The notes below the pieces were generated by a model. That model ran no database searches, was not told the DNA's origin, and saw only the letters and a program-made list of their open reading frames with translations. Position numbers and translations under genes: made by a program. A stretch of DNA of 64,000 bases from Bacteriovoracaceae bacterium (GTDB lineage: Bacteria > Bdellovibrionota > Bacteriovoracia > Bacteriovoracales > Bacteriovoracaceae). This document shows positions 25,407-32,939 of the stretch, piece after piece; the stretch's first letter is position 1; every line of letters starts with the position of its first letter. The stretch lies in assembly GCA_024711325.1 (NCBI GenBank), contig JANJTC010000005.1, positions 682,001 through 746,000 of the forward strand, in the 5' to 3' direction.

Positions 25407-28400
25407 ATGAAACCCAATAATAAAGGTTCTGAGTGGTGTATTTGGGATCTCCATATTCACACACCAGCTTCTCATCATTGGAATGGCGGAAAGAGATTTG
25501 CCCAAATGAATGCAGAAGAGGAGCAAGCTTCATGTAAAAGTATCATTGAACAAATGAACAAAACAGAAGCTGTTGCCTTTTCGTTTATGGATTATTTTAC
25601 ATTCGATGGTTATCTCAAAGTTAAAAGTTTTCTTGATTCTCAAAATGAGATTTCTTTAAAAAAAGTGCTTTTCCCTGGAATGGAATTGAGAGTGGAGGCA
25701 CCGACGGACTATAAACTCAATATTCATGTAATTTTTAACCCTAACATAACAAAGCAGGAACTCTCTGATTTCAAATCAGACCTTAAGTTATTGGCCAAAA
25801 ATGGAAGATCATTATCAGATGAGGCAATCATTGAAGCTGCTAGAACATTAGGGGAGGACAAAGCAAAGAACTACATCGGCGATAAGGACTACATGAGCAA
25901 TGATGAAGTCGCGTTTGAGCTTGGATGTAAAACGATCAAAGTGACTAGGGAATCGTTAATAAATGCTGTAGCAAAACTTGGGAAAGATAAATGTCTTCTC
26001 ATCCTTCCATATGACACTTCTGATGGAATCCTTAAATTGAATTGGTCTGATCACCCTCACGATGATTCGTATTTCCTAATGAAGGCAGACATTGTCGAAG
26101 CGAGGAATAAAGATAATATTGATTTGTTTCTGGGAAGGAAGAATGAAAAAAACCAGCAATATTTCGATAATTTTCTGAAAGCAATTGGAGGCGAGCCAAA
26201 GTTAGTTGTTAGTGGCTCTGATGCACATCGGATAGAAGATTATTGCATTTTTCCAGGTAATAAAAAGACCTGGTTAAAAGCTGAGCCTACATTCAGAGGT
26301 CTAAGGCAAGCAATGGTAGAACCAGAGAGTAGATGCTTTGTTGGAGAAATGCCAAGTAAGTTAAAGGTGGTAAATTCCAAGTCTACTAAGTTTGTTTCAA
26401 AAGTTTCAGTTAAGAAGGAATCTGACTCTAAGTTGGATGAAGATTGGTTCGACAATGTCGTTAATTTTAATCCAGAGCTTGTAGCAATTATAGGCAATAA
26501 GGGATCTGGAAAAAGTGCACTAGGAGACATAGTTGGTCTACTAGGGAACTCCAGGCAATACGATTCGTTTTCATTTTTAAATGATAAGAAGTTTAGAGAA
26601 AAGCAAGGAGTCAAGGCGAATAACTTTACGAGTTCATTATATTGGGTAAGCCACGACAGTGTGCAAAAGAATTTGGGAGAGAAAATTGATATTACCCAGG
26701 TTGAGACGATCAAATACATACCACAAAGCTACTTAGAGAAATTATGCAATGAGATTTCTCCTAAGGAGAGTCTCTTCGATAAAGAATTAAAAGCAGTCAT
26801 TTTTTCGCATATATCAGATGATCAAAGACTAGGATTTGATTCATTGGATAAGCTTCTGGAGTTCAAAACAGAAGAAAATAATGCAGAATTAGCGAGTTTA
26901 AGAATAAAAACAAGTAAGCTGAATGAAGAAATATTGTCTTGTAGAAAAAAACTTACCGAAGACTACAAAAAGACGATTAACAATCAGCTCGCTTCAAAAC
27001 AGTCTGAATTGCAAGCAATGAAGGATAGTAAGCCAGTTGAGGTGAAAAAACCTGTTACAGACAAGAACGAAGATCCAAAGTTAAAAGAGCTTTCTGAACG
27101 AGTTGAAAAGTTGCAGGCCGATGAGAAGAATCTCGTCTTGGAGATTGCTTCAAGAAAGACAGACTTAGATGCCAAGTCAAAGAAGATAGCCAGGCTTGAA
27201 AAACTCAAGACGCAAGTAATGATCTTATCCCGAGAGATTGAGTCAAAAGTAACTTCCATAAATGAAATTTGCGAAGATCTGGGAATGGATTCAAAAACTA
27301 TAATATCTTTTAAATCTGATGTCAGTTCAATAGATAATATGACCCAGGAAACATCCGCTTCAATAAGAGTAATTCAAGAAGAACTTTCCATTGATAACCC
27401 TAAAAGTTTAAGCAAGAAATTGGCTGACATGAAAGAGGAGCTAAGTGCTATCTCAGATAGTGTTGATGAACCAAGTAGGCAGTACAAAAAGTATCTTGAG
27501 GATCTTGCTACTTGGGAAACGTCAATGTCGAATATCCAAGGGGATGAAACAAAGCCTGGAACGATTGGATATTTAAATTCACTTCTTGCAGAAATTAATA
27601 ATATACCTACTCATCTTTCTGAATTGGAGATGAAAAGAAAAGATGTAACTAAAGAAATTATCGGGAAGCTACAGGAATTAGCCAATATTTATAGAGATTA
27701 CTATGCTCCTGTCCAGAAGTTCGTTGAAACAAATCCTTTTGGCGGCGATACATTTAAAATGTCCTTTGACGTTTCAATAGTGAATATAGGATTCAAGGAA
27801 AAATTTTTTACTCTAATAAATAGAAACAAGGCCGGAACATTTTATGGTCTTGAAGATAGTGAGGAGAAGATTACGAAGATGTTGGATGCTCATGATTTTA
27901 ATTCAAAACAATCGGTAATAGATTTTTTGAATTTAGTTATAACTAGCCTCGAAAATGATTGCCGTGCAGACAAAAAGTTACCAAACAAACTTGAAAATCA
28001 AGCCAAAGGGGAACCTTTGGAACTGCTGAATTTCATATTTGGTTTACAGTATCTAGAGCCTAAATATTCATTGCAATTGAATGGAAAGAATCTAGAGCAA
28101 CTGTCTCCAGGAGAGCGCGGGACTCTGCTTCTAATATTTTATCTGATGGTAGATAAAGATGATAGGCCATTAGTTATCGATCAGCCTGAGGAGAATTTAG
28201 ATAATCACACTATTTTTAAAGTGCTGGTGCCTTGTATAAAAGCTGCTAAGAAATTAAGACAAATATTCTTAATTACCCATAATCCAAATTTAGCCGTTGT
28301 ATGTGATGCTGAACAGGTAATTGTGGCGAATATTGATAAAGCAAACAAAAACAAGGTTACATATGTGTCGGGAGGCATTGAAGATCCAATTATAAATAAA

Positions 28401-28472
28401 TCGATCATCGATATCCTTGAAGGGACTCGACCAGCTTTTAATAATCGTGATTACAAATATTATGGCATGTAA
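25407..28472 (+). CDS. PHP-domain / SMC-like ATPase, TrlF or Ppl type
   Basis: The 1021-residue protein has three parts. Residues 1-~310 are a PHP phosphoesterase domain (DLHIHTP, D14-H16-H18; SGSDAH near 271). At ~363-370 lies a Walker A (GNKGSGKSA) of an ABC/SMC-type ATPase. Long coiled coils follow (~480-760). The C-terminus completes the ATPase with signature LSPGERG (~900), Walker B PLVIDQPEENLD (~925) and the H-loop LITHN (~955). Proteins of this layout are annotated TrlF-family. The Ppl anti-phage protein reported in defence islands combines PHP and P-loop NTPase in a similar way. Presence in a mobile island fits defence. GGAG precedes the ATG. Confidence 0.88.
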   Translation: MKPNNKGSEWCIWDLHIHTPASHHWNGGKRFAQMNAEEEQASCKSIIEQMNKTEAVAFSFMDYFTFDGYLKVKSFLDSQNEISLKKVLFPGMELRVEAPTDYKLNIHVIFNPNITKQELSDFKSDLKLLAKNGRSLSDEAIIEAARTLGEDKAKNYIGDKDYMSNDEVAFELGCKTIKVTRESLINAVAKLGKDKCLLILPYDTSDGILKLNWSDHPHDDSYFLMKADIVEARNKDNIDLFLGRKNEKNQQYFDNFLKAIGGEPKLVVSGSDAHRIEDYCIFPGNKKTWLKAEPTFRGLRQAMVEPESRCFVGEMPSKLKVVNSKSTKFVSKVSVKKESDSKLDEDWFDNVVNFNPELVAIIGNKGSGKSALGDIVGLLGNSRQYDSFSFLNDKKFREKQGVKANNFTSSLYWVSHDSVQKNLGEKIDITQVETIKYIPQSYLEKLCNEISPKESLFDKELKAVIFSHISDDQRLGFDSLDKLLEFKTEENNAELASLRIKTSKLNEEILSCRKKLTEDYKKTINNQLASKQSELQAMKDSKPVEVKKPVTDKNEDPKLKELSERVEKLQADEKNLVLEIASRKTDLDAKSKKIARLEKLKTQVMILSREIESKVTSINEICEDLGMDSKTIISFKSDVSSIDNMTQETSASIRVIQEELSIDNPKSLSKKLADMKEELSAISDSVDEPSRQYKKYLEDLATWETSMSNIQGDETKPGTIGYLNSLLAEINNIPTHLSELEMKRKDVTKEIIGKLQELANIYRDYYAPVQKFVETNPFGGDTFKMSFDVSIVNIGFKEKFFTLINRNKAGTFYGLEDSEEKITKMLDAHDFNSKQSVIDFLNLVITSLENDCRADKKLPNKLENQAKGEPLELLNFIFGLQYLEPKYSLQLNGKNLEQLSPGERGTLLLIFYLMVDKDDRPLVIDQPEENLDNHTIFKVLVPCIKAAKKLRQIFLITHNPNLAVVCDAEQVIVANIDKANKNKVTYVSGGIEDPIINKSIIDILEGTRPAFNNRDYKYYGM

Positions 28473-28488
28473 AAAAAACGGATAAAAT

Positions 28489-29067
28489 ATGACTGAGGCG
28501 ATATTTGGTCTGATTGGAGTTATTGTTGGATCTACTATTTCTTGGCTTCAGAATTCTCTCTCTGAGAAAGCTTCAATTGGCAGGCATGCTAAATACCTAG
28601 CAGTGAGAGTGGCTTGGATTTTGAATAAATATGTAATTGAATGTAGTTATGTTGTTAATGATGATGGCTATAATGAATATGGTCAGCGAAGTAGTGATGG
28701 AACATTAGAGCCACAGGTTAAGGTGCCTAATAGTCCACAATACCCGGAAGATGTTGATTGGAGAAGTATAGACTCAAATTTAATGTATGAATTGCTTTCA
28801 TTCGCGAGTAAGGTCAGTGTAGCAGATAATCATATTGCTGGGACGCACCTTGATGCGTCTCCTCCAGATTATGAAGAGTATTTTGAAGAGCGGCAGTACC
28901 AATATGCATGCCTTGGGCTGAAGGCTCTATCTCTTGAGCAGCAACTCCGTAAAGCTTATGGTTTGCCCATTGAAGAAGCAGAAGCTTCAACCTATTCATC
29001 ACTCTTCTTAAAGATCAAAAATGATATTGAAAGTAGGCGAAAGCACTGTGAGCAAAATTCTTTATAA
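28489..29067 (+). CDS. membrane-anchored partner candidate of the PHP-ATPase
   Basis: The 192-residue protein starts 17 bp after the ATPase stop, so the two are probably one transcript. Residues 3-20 (EAIFGLIGVIVGSTISWL) form one transmembrane segment. The rest is soluble, acidic and Tyr-rich, mostly helical. No catalytic motif is visible and I do not recognise a family. It could be an anchor, sensor or effector for the TrlF-like protein, or an unrelated last cargo gene. Confidence 0.65.
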   Translation: MTEAIFGLIGVIVGSTISWLQNSLSEKASIGRHAKYLAVRVAWILNKYVIECSYVVNDDGYNEYGQRSSDGTLEPQVKVPNSPQYPEDVDWRSIDSNLMYELLSFASKVSVADNHIAGTHLDASPPDYEEYFEERQYQYACLGLKALSLEQQLRKAYGLPIEEAEASTYSSLFLKIKNDIESRRKHCEQNSL

Positions 29068-29103
29068 GTAAATGAGTCAATGCTTAGTGCGCTTTGCGCT
29101 CTT

Positions 29104-29125
29104 TTGCACATTCGCTGCACATTCG
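29104..29125. repeat. right arm-type integrase site candidate
   Basis: This is identical over 22 bp to 14458-14479 and in the same orientation, 117 bp before the right att core. It contains two direct TGCACATTCG copies. Confidence 0.65.
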
Positions 29126-29242
29126 AAGAGATGAAAAACCACTAAAAATGATGAAACAAGATGAGACCCCTTCGCTATGTAAGCTTCTGTAATCATTGTA
29201 AGTTGCTGATACTTTGGTAAAGTTAATAATAGAACGGCGTCA

Positions 29243-29259
29243 CTCTCAGGGTGCGCCAT
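29243..29259 (+). repeat. attR core
   Basis: CTCTCAGGGTGCGCCAT is identical to the tRNA-Arg 3' end (14348-14364). The 374-bp gene-free stretch 29068-29441 holds this site, the right arm site and the upstream region of the first ORF6N gene. Confidence 0.82.
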
Positions 29260-29441
29260 TCTCTACCATTCCTTATCTAATACGAACTGTCTAAATCATT
29301 CCCTCAATTAAAGGATTTGAAATGCGTACAGTATGTACCTCTTCTTATTCAGTTATGAAAGATTTGCTTCTCATTTTACCCATTCACTTCCTTATTTGAT
29401 TTTGAAAAGAGTAGGTTCTCCGTTATTTCCATGGAGAGTCT

Positions 29442-29954
29442 ATGAGTGCTGCTGGTTTATCTAAAATAGAAAAGATGATTTATATAATTAGGGATCAAAA
29501 GGTCATGCTTGATTCAGATCTCGCAGAACTTTATGGGGTTGAGACAAAAGCTATTAATCGACAAGTACTTAGAAATAAAGACCGTTTCCCCAAAGACTTC
29601 ATGTTTAAGCTTACGAGCGAGGAATTTGAACTTTTGAGGTGCCAAAATGGTACCTCAAACGATGGAAGGGGAGGACGGCGTTATCTACCAAATGTTTTTA
29701 CTGAAGGTGGTGTAGCGATGCTATCTAGCGTTTTAACAAGTGAGAGAGCAGCTCTAGTAAATGTTTCAATAATTCGAACATTCATTAGGTTAAGAAGTTT
29801 TCTAGCTATGGAAAATCAAATCCAAGACCGGGTAACAAAGTTGGAGCAAGGTACCAATAAGCTTTTTAAAGTAGTTTTTGAAAGATTAGATTCGATGGAA
29901 GAACTAACCGAAATAAGAATTCCTGCGAAACGAAAGAGGATTGGTCTTAAATAA
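29442..29954 (+). CDS. ORF6N-domain protein, copy 1
   Basis: The 170-residue protein has an ORF6N domain at residues ~7-115: KMIYIIRDQKVMLDSDLAELYGV, the GRGGRRYLPNVFTEGGVAMLSSVL core, then INVxIIRTFIRLRSF-type helices. A short coiled coil and a basic tail (PAKRKRIGLK) follow. ORF6N domains are DNA-binding modules first described in phage proteins and often paired with KilA-N/Bro. It is the first gene right of the island's attR. A degenerate tRNA-end-like repeat follows 16 bp after the stop. Close relatives lie at 30606 and 32273. Confidence 0.9.
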   Translation: MSAAGLSKIEKMIYIIRDQKVMLDSDLAELYGVETKAINRQVLRNKDRFPKDFMFKLTSEEFELLRCQNGTSNDGRGGRRYLPNVFTEGGVAMLSSVLTSERAALVNVSIIRTFIRLRSFLAMENQIQDRVTKLEQGTNKLFKVVFERLDSMEELTEIRIPAKRKRIGLK

Positions 29955-29970
29955 TCAGTATGTTGAACTT

Positions 29971-30006
29971 AAAAGTTCGTATTGGCTCACCCATCGGTGC
30001 GCCATT
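29971..30006 (+). repeat. tRNA-end-like cassette repeat, copy B
   Basis: AAAAGTTCG, then CCCATCGGTGCGCCATT. The 3' end GGTGCGCCAT equals the tRNA-Arg acceptor/CCA end. The stretch before it is very similar to the copy at 32763. Confidence 0.6.
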
Positions 30007-30051
30007 CAATTTCTTCTTAATATTCAAATATTTACAAACCTACCCTAAGAC

Positions 30052-30459
30052 ATGTATCGAACCATTCATAAATATTCAGAATTTACGGAATACTCAATGG
30101 GTAATTTTTCAATTCTTTTTGAGCTAGAGAAGCAGTTGCATTCGAGTGAAGTTCGCTCTGATCCTTCAAGAATAGCTTCGTTACTGAGTCCTGATTTTTA
30201 TGAATTTGGTTCGTCAGGTAAAGTTTGGACGAGAGAGGCAATCTTAAAAAATTTACCAGCAGAAGATGGTAAAACAAAAATTGAATCAAGAGATTATAAA
30301 GCTTCTTCCTTATCTGAAGATGTCATTTTGGTTACATATATTTCAGTGCGAGTTACTGAAGGTATGGACTCACAAGAATTTCTCCGAAGCTCAATATGGC
30401 GCAATCATTCTGGTAACTGGAAAATGGAATTTCATCAAGGAACATTGAGGTCTGTATAG
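30052..30459 (+). CDS. SnoaL/DUF4440-like (NTF2-fold) protein
   Basis: The 135-residue protein has the pattern of DUF4440 NTF2-fold proteins: ELEKQLHSSEVRSDPSRIASLLSPDFYEFGSSGKVWTRE, then LVTYISVRV and SSIWRNHSGNWKMEFHQGT. These small proteins are ligand-binding or catalytic, with variable roles. A second in-frame ATG at 30097 (MGNFSILFELEKQ) fits the family start better and may be the true one. It lies in the cassette-like array after repeat B. Confidence 0.82.
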   Translation: MYRTIHKYSEFTEYSMGNFSILFELEKQLHSSEVRSDPSRIASLLSPDFYEFGSSGKVWTREAILKNLPAEDGKTKIESRDYKASSLSEDVILVTYISVRVTEGMDSQEFLRSSIWRNHSGNWKMEFHQGTLRSV

Positions 30460-30461
30460 TT

Positions 30462-30540
30462 TCACCTTCTTTGAGGTGACAAAGTGGTACCACAAATTCA
30501 TTAGCTGATTTGTTTCAAAATTAAACAATAAGCACCACTT
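30462..30540. other. structured intergenic segment
   Basis: TCACCT/AGGTGA (30462-30479) forms a terminator-like hairpin. It is followed by AAGTGGT (30482-30488) pairing with ACCACTT (30534-30540), which encloses ACAAAT/ATTTGT (30492-30513). The outer stem with an inner hairpin could form a cruciform. No TGCGCCAT end is present here. Confidence 0.4.
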
Positions 30541-30605
30541 CGAAGTTTCGTCGTAGCCTGTCAGGATCATTCATCATAGATCATTCCATTTATTTGGAGC
30601 TAGTT

Positions 30606-31088
30606 ATGAGTGAAATAAGTTTATCAAAAAACGAAAAAATGATTTATATAATTCGCGGTCAAAAGGTCATGCTCGATTCAGATCTCGCTGAATTGTATGG
30701 AGTTTTAACTAAAAATTTGAATAAAGCAGTAAGACGTAATATCGAACGATTCCCCGAAGACTTAATGCTTCAATTAACCGCAGACGAGTTTGAACTTTTG
30801 AAGAGCCAAAATGGTACTTCAAAAGAGAGCTACGGAGGAAGAAGGTACCTGCCCTTAGCTTTTACTGAGGGGGGTGTGGCAATGTTATCTAGCGTACTGA
30901 CGAGTGATCGTGCAGCTCAAGTAAATTTGGCAATTATTCGGACATTTATCAAATTAAGAAGTTTTCTGGCCATTGAGAATACGACTTCTGATAAGTTAGA
31001 TGAGCTAGGACAAGGAACTTATAGGCTATTTAAAATTGTCTTTGAAAGACTCGATAGTCTTGAAGAAATGGTAATTCCGAAGGAATAA
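30606..31088 (+). CDS. ORF6N-domain protein, copy 2
   Basis: The 160-residue protein starts at the ATG at 30606, with GGAG seven bases upstream; an earlier in-frame TTG at 30594 overlaps that site. The ORF6N core is nearly the same as in copy 1 (KMIYIIRGQKVMLDSDLAELYGV, GGRRYLPLAFTEGGVAMLSSVL), with clear divergence in helix residues (TKNLNKAVRRN versus TKAINRQVLRN). That is where DNA contacts might differ. A 16-bp perfect hairpin follows the stop. Confidence 0.9.
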   Translation: MSEISLSKNEKMIYIIRGQKVMLDSDLAELYGVLTKNLNKAVRRNIERFPEDLMLQLTADEFELLKSQNGTSKESYGGRRYLPLAFTEGGVAMLSSVLTSDRAAQVNLAIIRTFIKLRSFLAIENTTSDKLDELGQGTYRLFKIVFERLDSLEEMVIPKE

Positions 31089-31094
31089 ATGAAA

Positions 31095-31127
31095 AAACTT
31101 GAGGTTCCAAATTGGAACCTCAAGTTT
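31095..31127. terminator. perfect 16-bp hairpin, bidirectional terminator candidate
   Basis: AAACTTGAGGTTCCAA (31095-31110) is followed after one base by its exact inverse, with A before and TTT after. It lies 6 bp after the ORF6N stop. Confidence 0.75.
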
Positions 31128-31165
31128 GCTGTTAAGTAATTGTAATCTTGGACCATGATATGACT

Positions 31166-31198
31166 GCGGTTCGAAAGTATCAAACAGAATGCGCCATT
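31166..31198 (+). repeat. tRNA-end-like cassette repeat, copy D
   Basis: GCGGTTCGAAAGT, then AATGCGCCATT. It shares GCGGTTCGAAAGT with the copies at 31584 and 32238, and GTTCGAA with the tRNA T loop. Confidence 0.6.
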
Positions 31199-31305
31199 TA
31201 ACCTCTTGTAATTCCAATAAAGCGACATCAAGTCCTCGGCATAATATCTTCACAGTTTTAGTTTCAGTTTTTATATTGAAGCCATTCTGTTGTAAGACTT
31301 AATCC

Positions 31306-31572
31306 ATGAAATCCTTCGTGAACAAATCCATTTTTGGCTTATTCTTCTACTTTATTTCTGCTTTGGCATTTGCCAGTGGATTGAAACTGAATTTTCAGAT
31401 CAACGAAGACTTTTTGGTATGTCATACGTTCTCTAAAAAAATGAATAATTCTGCTTCAAAAGCAGTTTTGAAAATTAGAGATGAGTTGCGTAAACTTTTT
31501 CCAGAAGAACTTTTATTTCTCCAGCAGCTTGAAAAGGATCTGTTGTCCGCAAAACTATCTATTAAGCGTTGA
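31306..31572 (+). CDS. small exported protein, unknown
   Basis: The 88-residue product has a signal peptide (hydrophobic 6-22, cut near AFAS-G). The mature part is only ~65 residues, with one Cys and a basic helical end. No family is recognised. It stands alone between two tRNA-end-like repeats, 31198 and 31584, which gives it a cassette of about 0.4 kb. It could be a truncated gene, since the mature part looks like the beginning of a larger domain. Confidence 0.5.
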   Translation: MKSFVNKSIFGLFFYFISALAFASGLKLNFQINEDFLVCHTFSKKMNNSASKAVLKIRDELRKLFPEELLFLQQLEKDLLSAKLSIKR

Positions 31573-31583
31573 AATTAGCTACA

Positions 31584-31616
31584 GCGGTTCGAAAGTCATC
31601 TACTAGAGTGCGCCAT
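31584..31616 (+). repeat. tRNA-end-like cassette repeat, copy E
   Basis: GCGGTTCGAAAGTCAT, then TACTAGAGTGCGCCAT. It differs from copy F in 3 of the 31 aligned positions I compared by eye. Confidence 0.65.
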
Positions 31617-31726
31617 ATCATTCCCCTTTTTAATTTCTTTCAGTTACAATCGACACCATTCAAACTTTCGAACTAAAGTTCATTGTGAATTAAGATCCTA
31701 AACTTTGAAATTTAGGAAAATAAGAT

Positions 31727-32212
31727 ATGAGTTTCAAAATTTTAACTATTGCATTCGTTGCTTTCTCTTTCTCATTGTTTGCAAATAGTAAAAAGGAAGG
31801 AAAGATGACATTTCTATCCAAGCACATAAGCATCGTCATTAATCGAACTCCATCAGATGTTTACGATTTTGCATCTCGACCAGAAAATATGCCGAAGTGG
31901 GCAGCTGGATTAAGTGGTTCTATAAAGAAAGAGGGCGATCATTGGATATCGACCTCTCCAATGGGTAAAGTGAAAGTGACATTCACTGAAAAAAATAATT
32001 TTGGTGTCCTTGATCACGATGTTACCCTTGATTCTGGAAAGATGTTTCACAATCCTTTAAGAGTAATTAAAAATCATAAAGGATCAGAAGTGATATTTAC
32101 CTTGTTTCGGCAACCAGAAATGACAGACCAAGACTTTAATCGAGATGCTGGAATGGTAGTGAAGGATCTGGAGAAGCTTAAGGCCATAATGGAAAAGCCA
32201 CCAGTTAAGTAA
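31727..32212 (+). CDS. SRPBCC-fold (polyketide-cyclase-like) protein
   Basis: The 161-residue ORF reads a possible signal peptide (1-21), then an SRPBCC domain: HISIVINRTPSDVYDFASRPENMPKWAAGL, GDHWISTSPMGKVKVTFTE and so on. An internal ATG at 31805 has a much stronger Shine-Dalgarno (GGAAGG) than the first ATG (31727, AGGAAA). The protein may thus be made in an exported and a cytoplasmic form, or only from the second start. Members bind hydrophobic ligands; the substrate is unknown. It sits between repeats E and F. Confidence 0.8.
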   Translation: MSFKILTIAFVAFSFSLFANSKKEGKMTFLSKHISIVINRTPSDVYDFASRPENMPKWAAGLSGSIKKEGDHWISTSPMGKVKVTFTEKNNFGVLDHDVTLDSGKMFHNPLRVIKNHKGSEVIFTLFRQPEMTDQDFNRDAGMVVKDLEKLKAIMEKPPVK

Positions 32213-32237
32213 ACGTAACCGTTAATTAAAAACGAAT

Positions 32238-32270
32238 GCGGTTCGAAAGTCATGTACTAGGGTGCGCCGT
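32238..32270 (+). repeat. tRNA-end-like cassette repeat, copy F
   Basis: GCGGTTCGAAAGTCAT, then TACTAGGGTGCGCC. It abuts the truncated ORF6N gene directly. Confidence 0.65.
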
Positions 32271-32272
32271 TC

Positions 32273-32713
32273 TTGTTCTGATCTCGCTGAACTATATAAA
32301 GTTGAGACAAAGCAGCTTAATCGCCAAGTGAAAAGAAACCCTTTGCGATTTCCTGAAGACTTTATGTTTCAGTTAACTTCTAAAGAATTTAGAGGAATTC
32401 AAAAAATAAAAAATACGATTGATCAATATGGAGGACAAAGAAAGAGTCCATACGTTTTTACAGAAAAAGGAGTGGCCATGCTTTCCAGCGTTCTTAATTC
32501 AGATAAGGCGATACTCATTAATATTGCCATTATAGGAATTTTTACAAAACTCAGAAGTTTTCTCTTTCTTGAAAAGGCTTGAATGAAAGAATGAGTAGGT
32601 TGGAATCGGGAACAAATAAAATTTTTAAAGTTGTTTTTGAAAGATTGGACGCAATAGAAGTAACCATTGATACAAAGTTGCCATCATCCAAGAAAAAAAT
32701 CGGTCTTCGCTAG
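32273..32713 (+). pseudogene. ORF6N gene copy 3, 5'-truncated and frameshifted
   Basis: Homology to the intact ORF6N proteins begins at SDLAELYKVETKQLNRQVKRN, right after the repeat ending at 32270. The first ~25 residues (start codon and MIYII...MLD strand) are missing. The core continues (GGQRKSPYVFTEKGVAMLSSVL) to LFLEKA and a stop at ~32581. The C-terminal part (MSRLESGTNKIFKVVFERLDAIE, ending KKKIGLR) continues in another frame to the TAG at 32711-32713. Two lesions make it a dead copy. Confidence 0.85.
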
Positions 32714-32762
32714 AATTAAATAAATAAACTTGATGTGCCAAATTAATCAATATGTTAAAACT

Positions 32763-32824
32763 AAAAGTTCGTTTTGGCCTAACCCATCGGTGGGGCTGCC
32801 TGAGAATTATCTCATGGTGCGACA
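32763..32824 (+). repeat. tRNA-end-like cassette repeat, copy G (interrupted)
   Basis: AAAAGTTCG, then CCCATCGGTG matches copy B. After GGTG about 27 extra bases intervene before GGTGCGACA. Upstream similarity to copy B extends ~20 bp further (AATCA-TATGTT). Confidence 0.5.
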
Positions 32825-32939
32825 CTTTGAAAGAGACAAAATAATTATCATATAAAAAAGCTTTGGAACCGAGGCTCCATGCTTCAGTGGGAAGGCCAGG
32901 CTATCATTCCCTCTGAACTCATCAATGATGGAGAATTAT

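Larger units (their letters stand above)
14348..29259. mobile_element. integrated genomic island at tRNA-Arg, ~14.9 kb
   Basis: The island is bounded by two copies of CTCTCAGGGTGCGCCAT, one in the tRNA 3' end and one at 29243-29259. A tyrosine integrase and excisionase-like gene sit at the tRNA end. A 22-bp repeat typical of integrase arm sites lies near both ends. Cargo: two large unknown proteins, a serine recombinase, a regulator-headed lipoprotein operon, a receiver protein, a CoiA-like nuclease, a CGNR-like protein and a TrlF/Ppl-type PHP-ATPase. No structural phage genes or conjugation genes are visible, so it is an integrative element of the satellite or genomic-island kind. Confidence 0.85.

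Noticed and set aside
26240..27259. Minus-strand ORFs inside the PHP-ATPase gene
   Set aside because: The + frame carries PHP and ATPase motifs throughout; the antisense frames have no domain or ribosome site.
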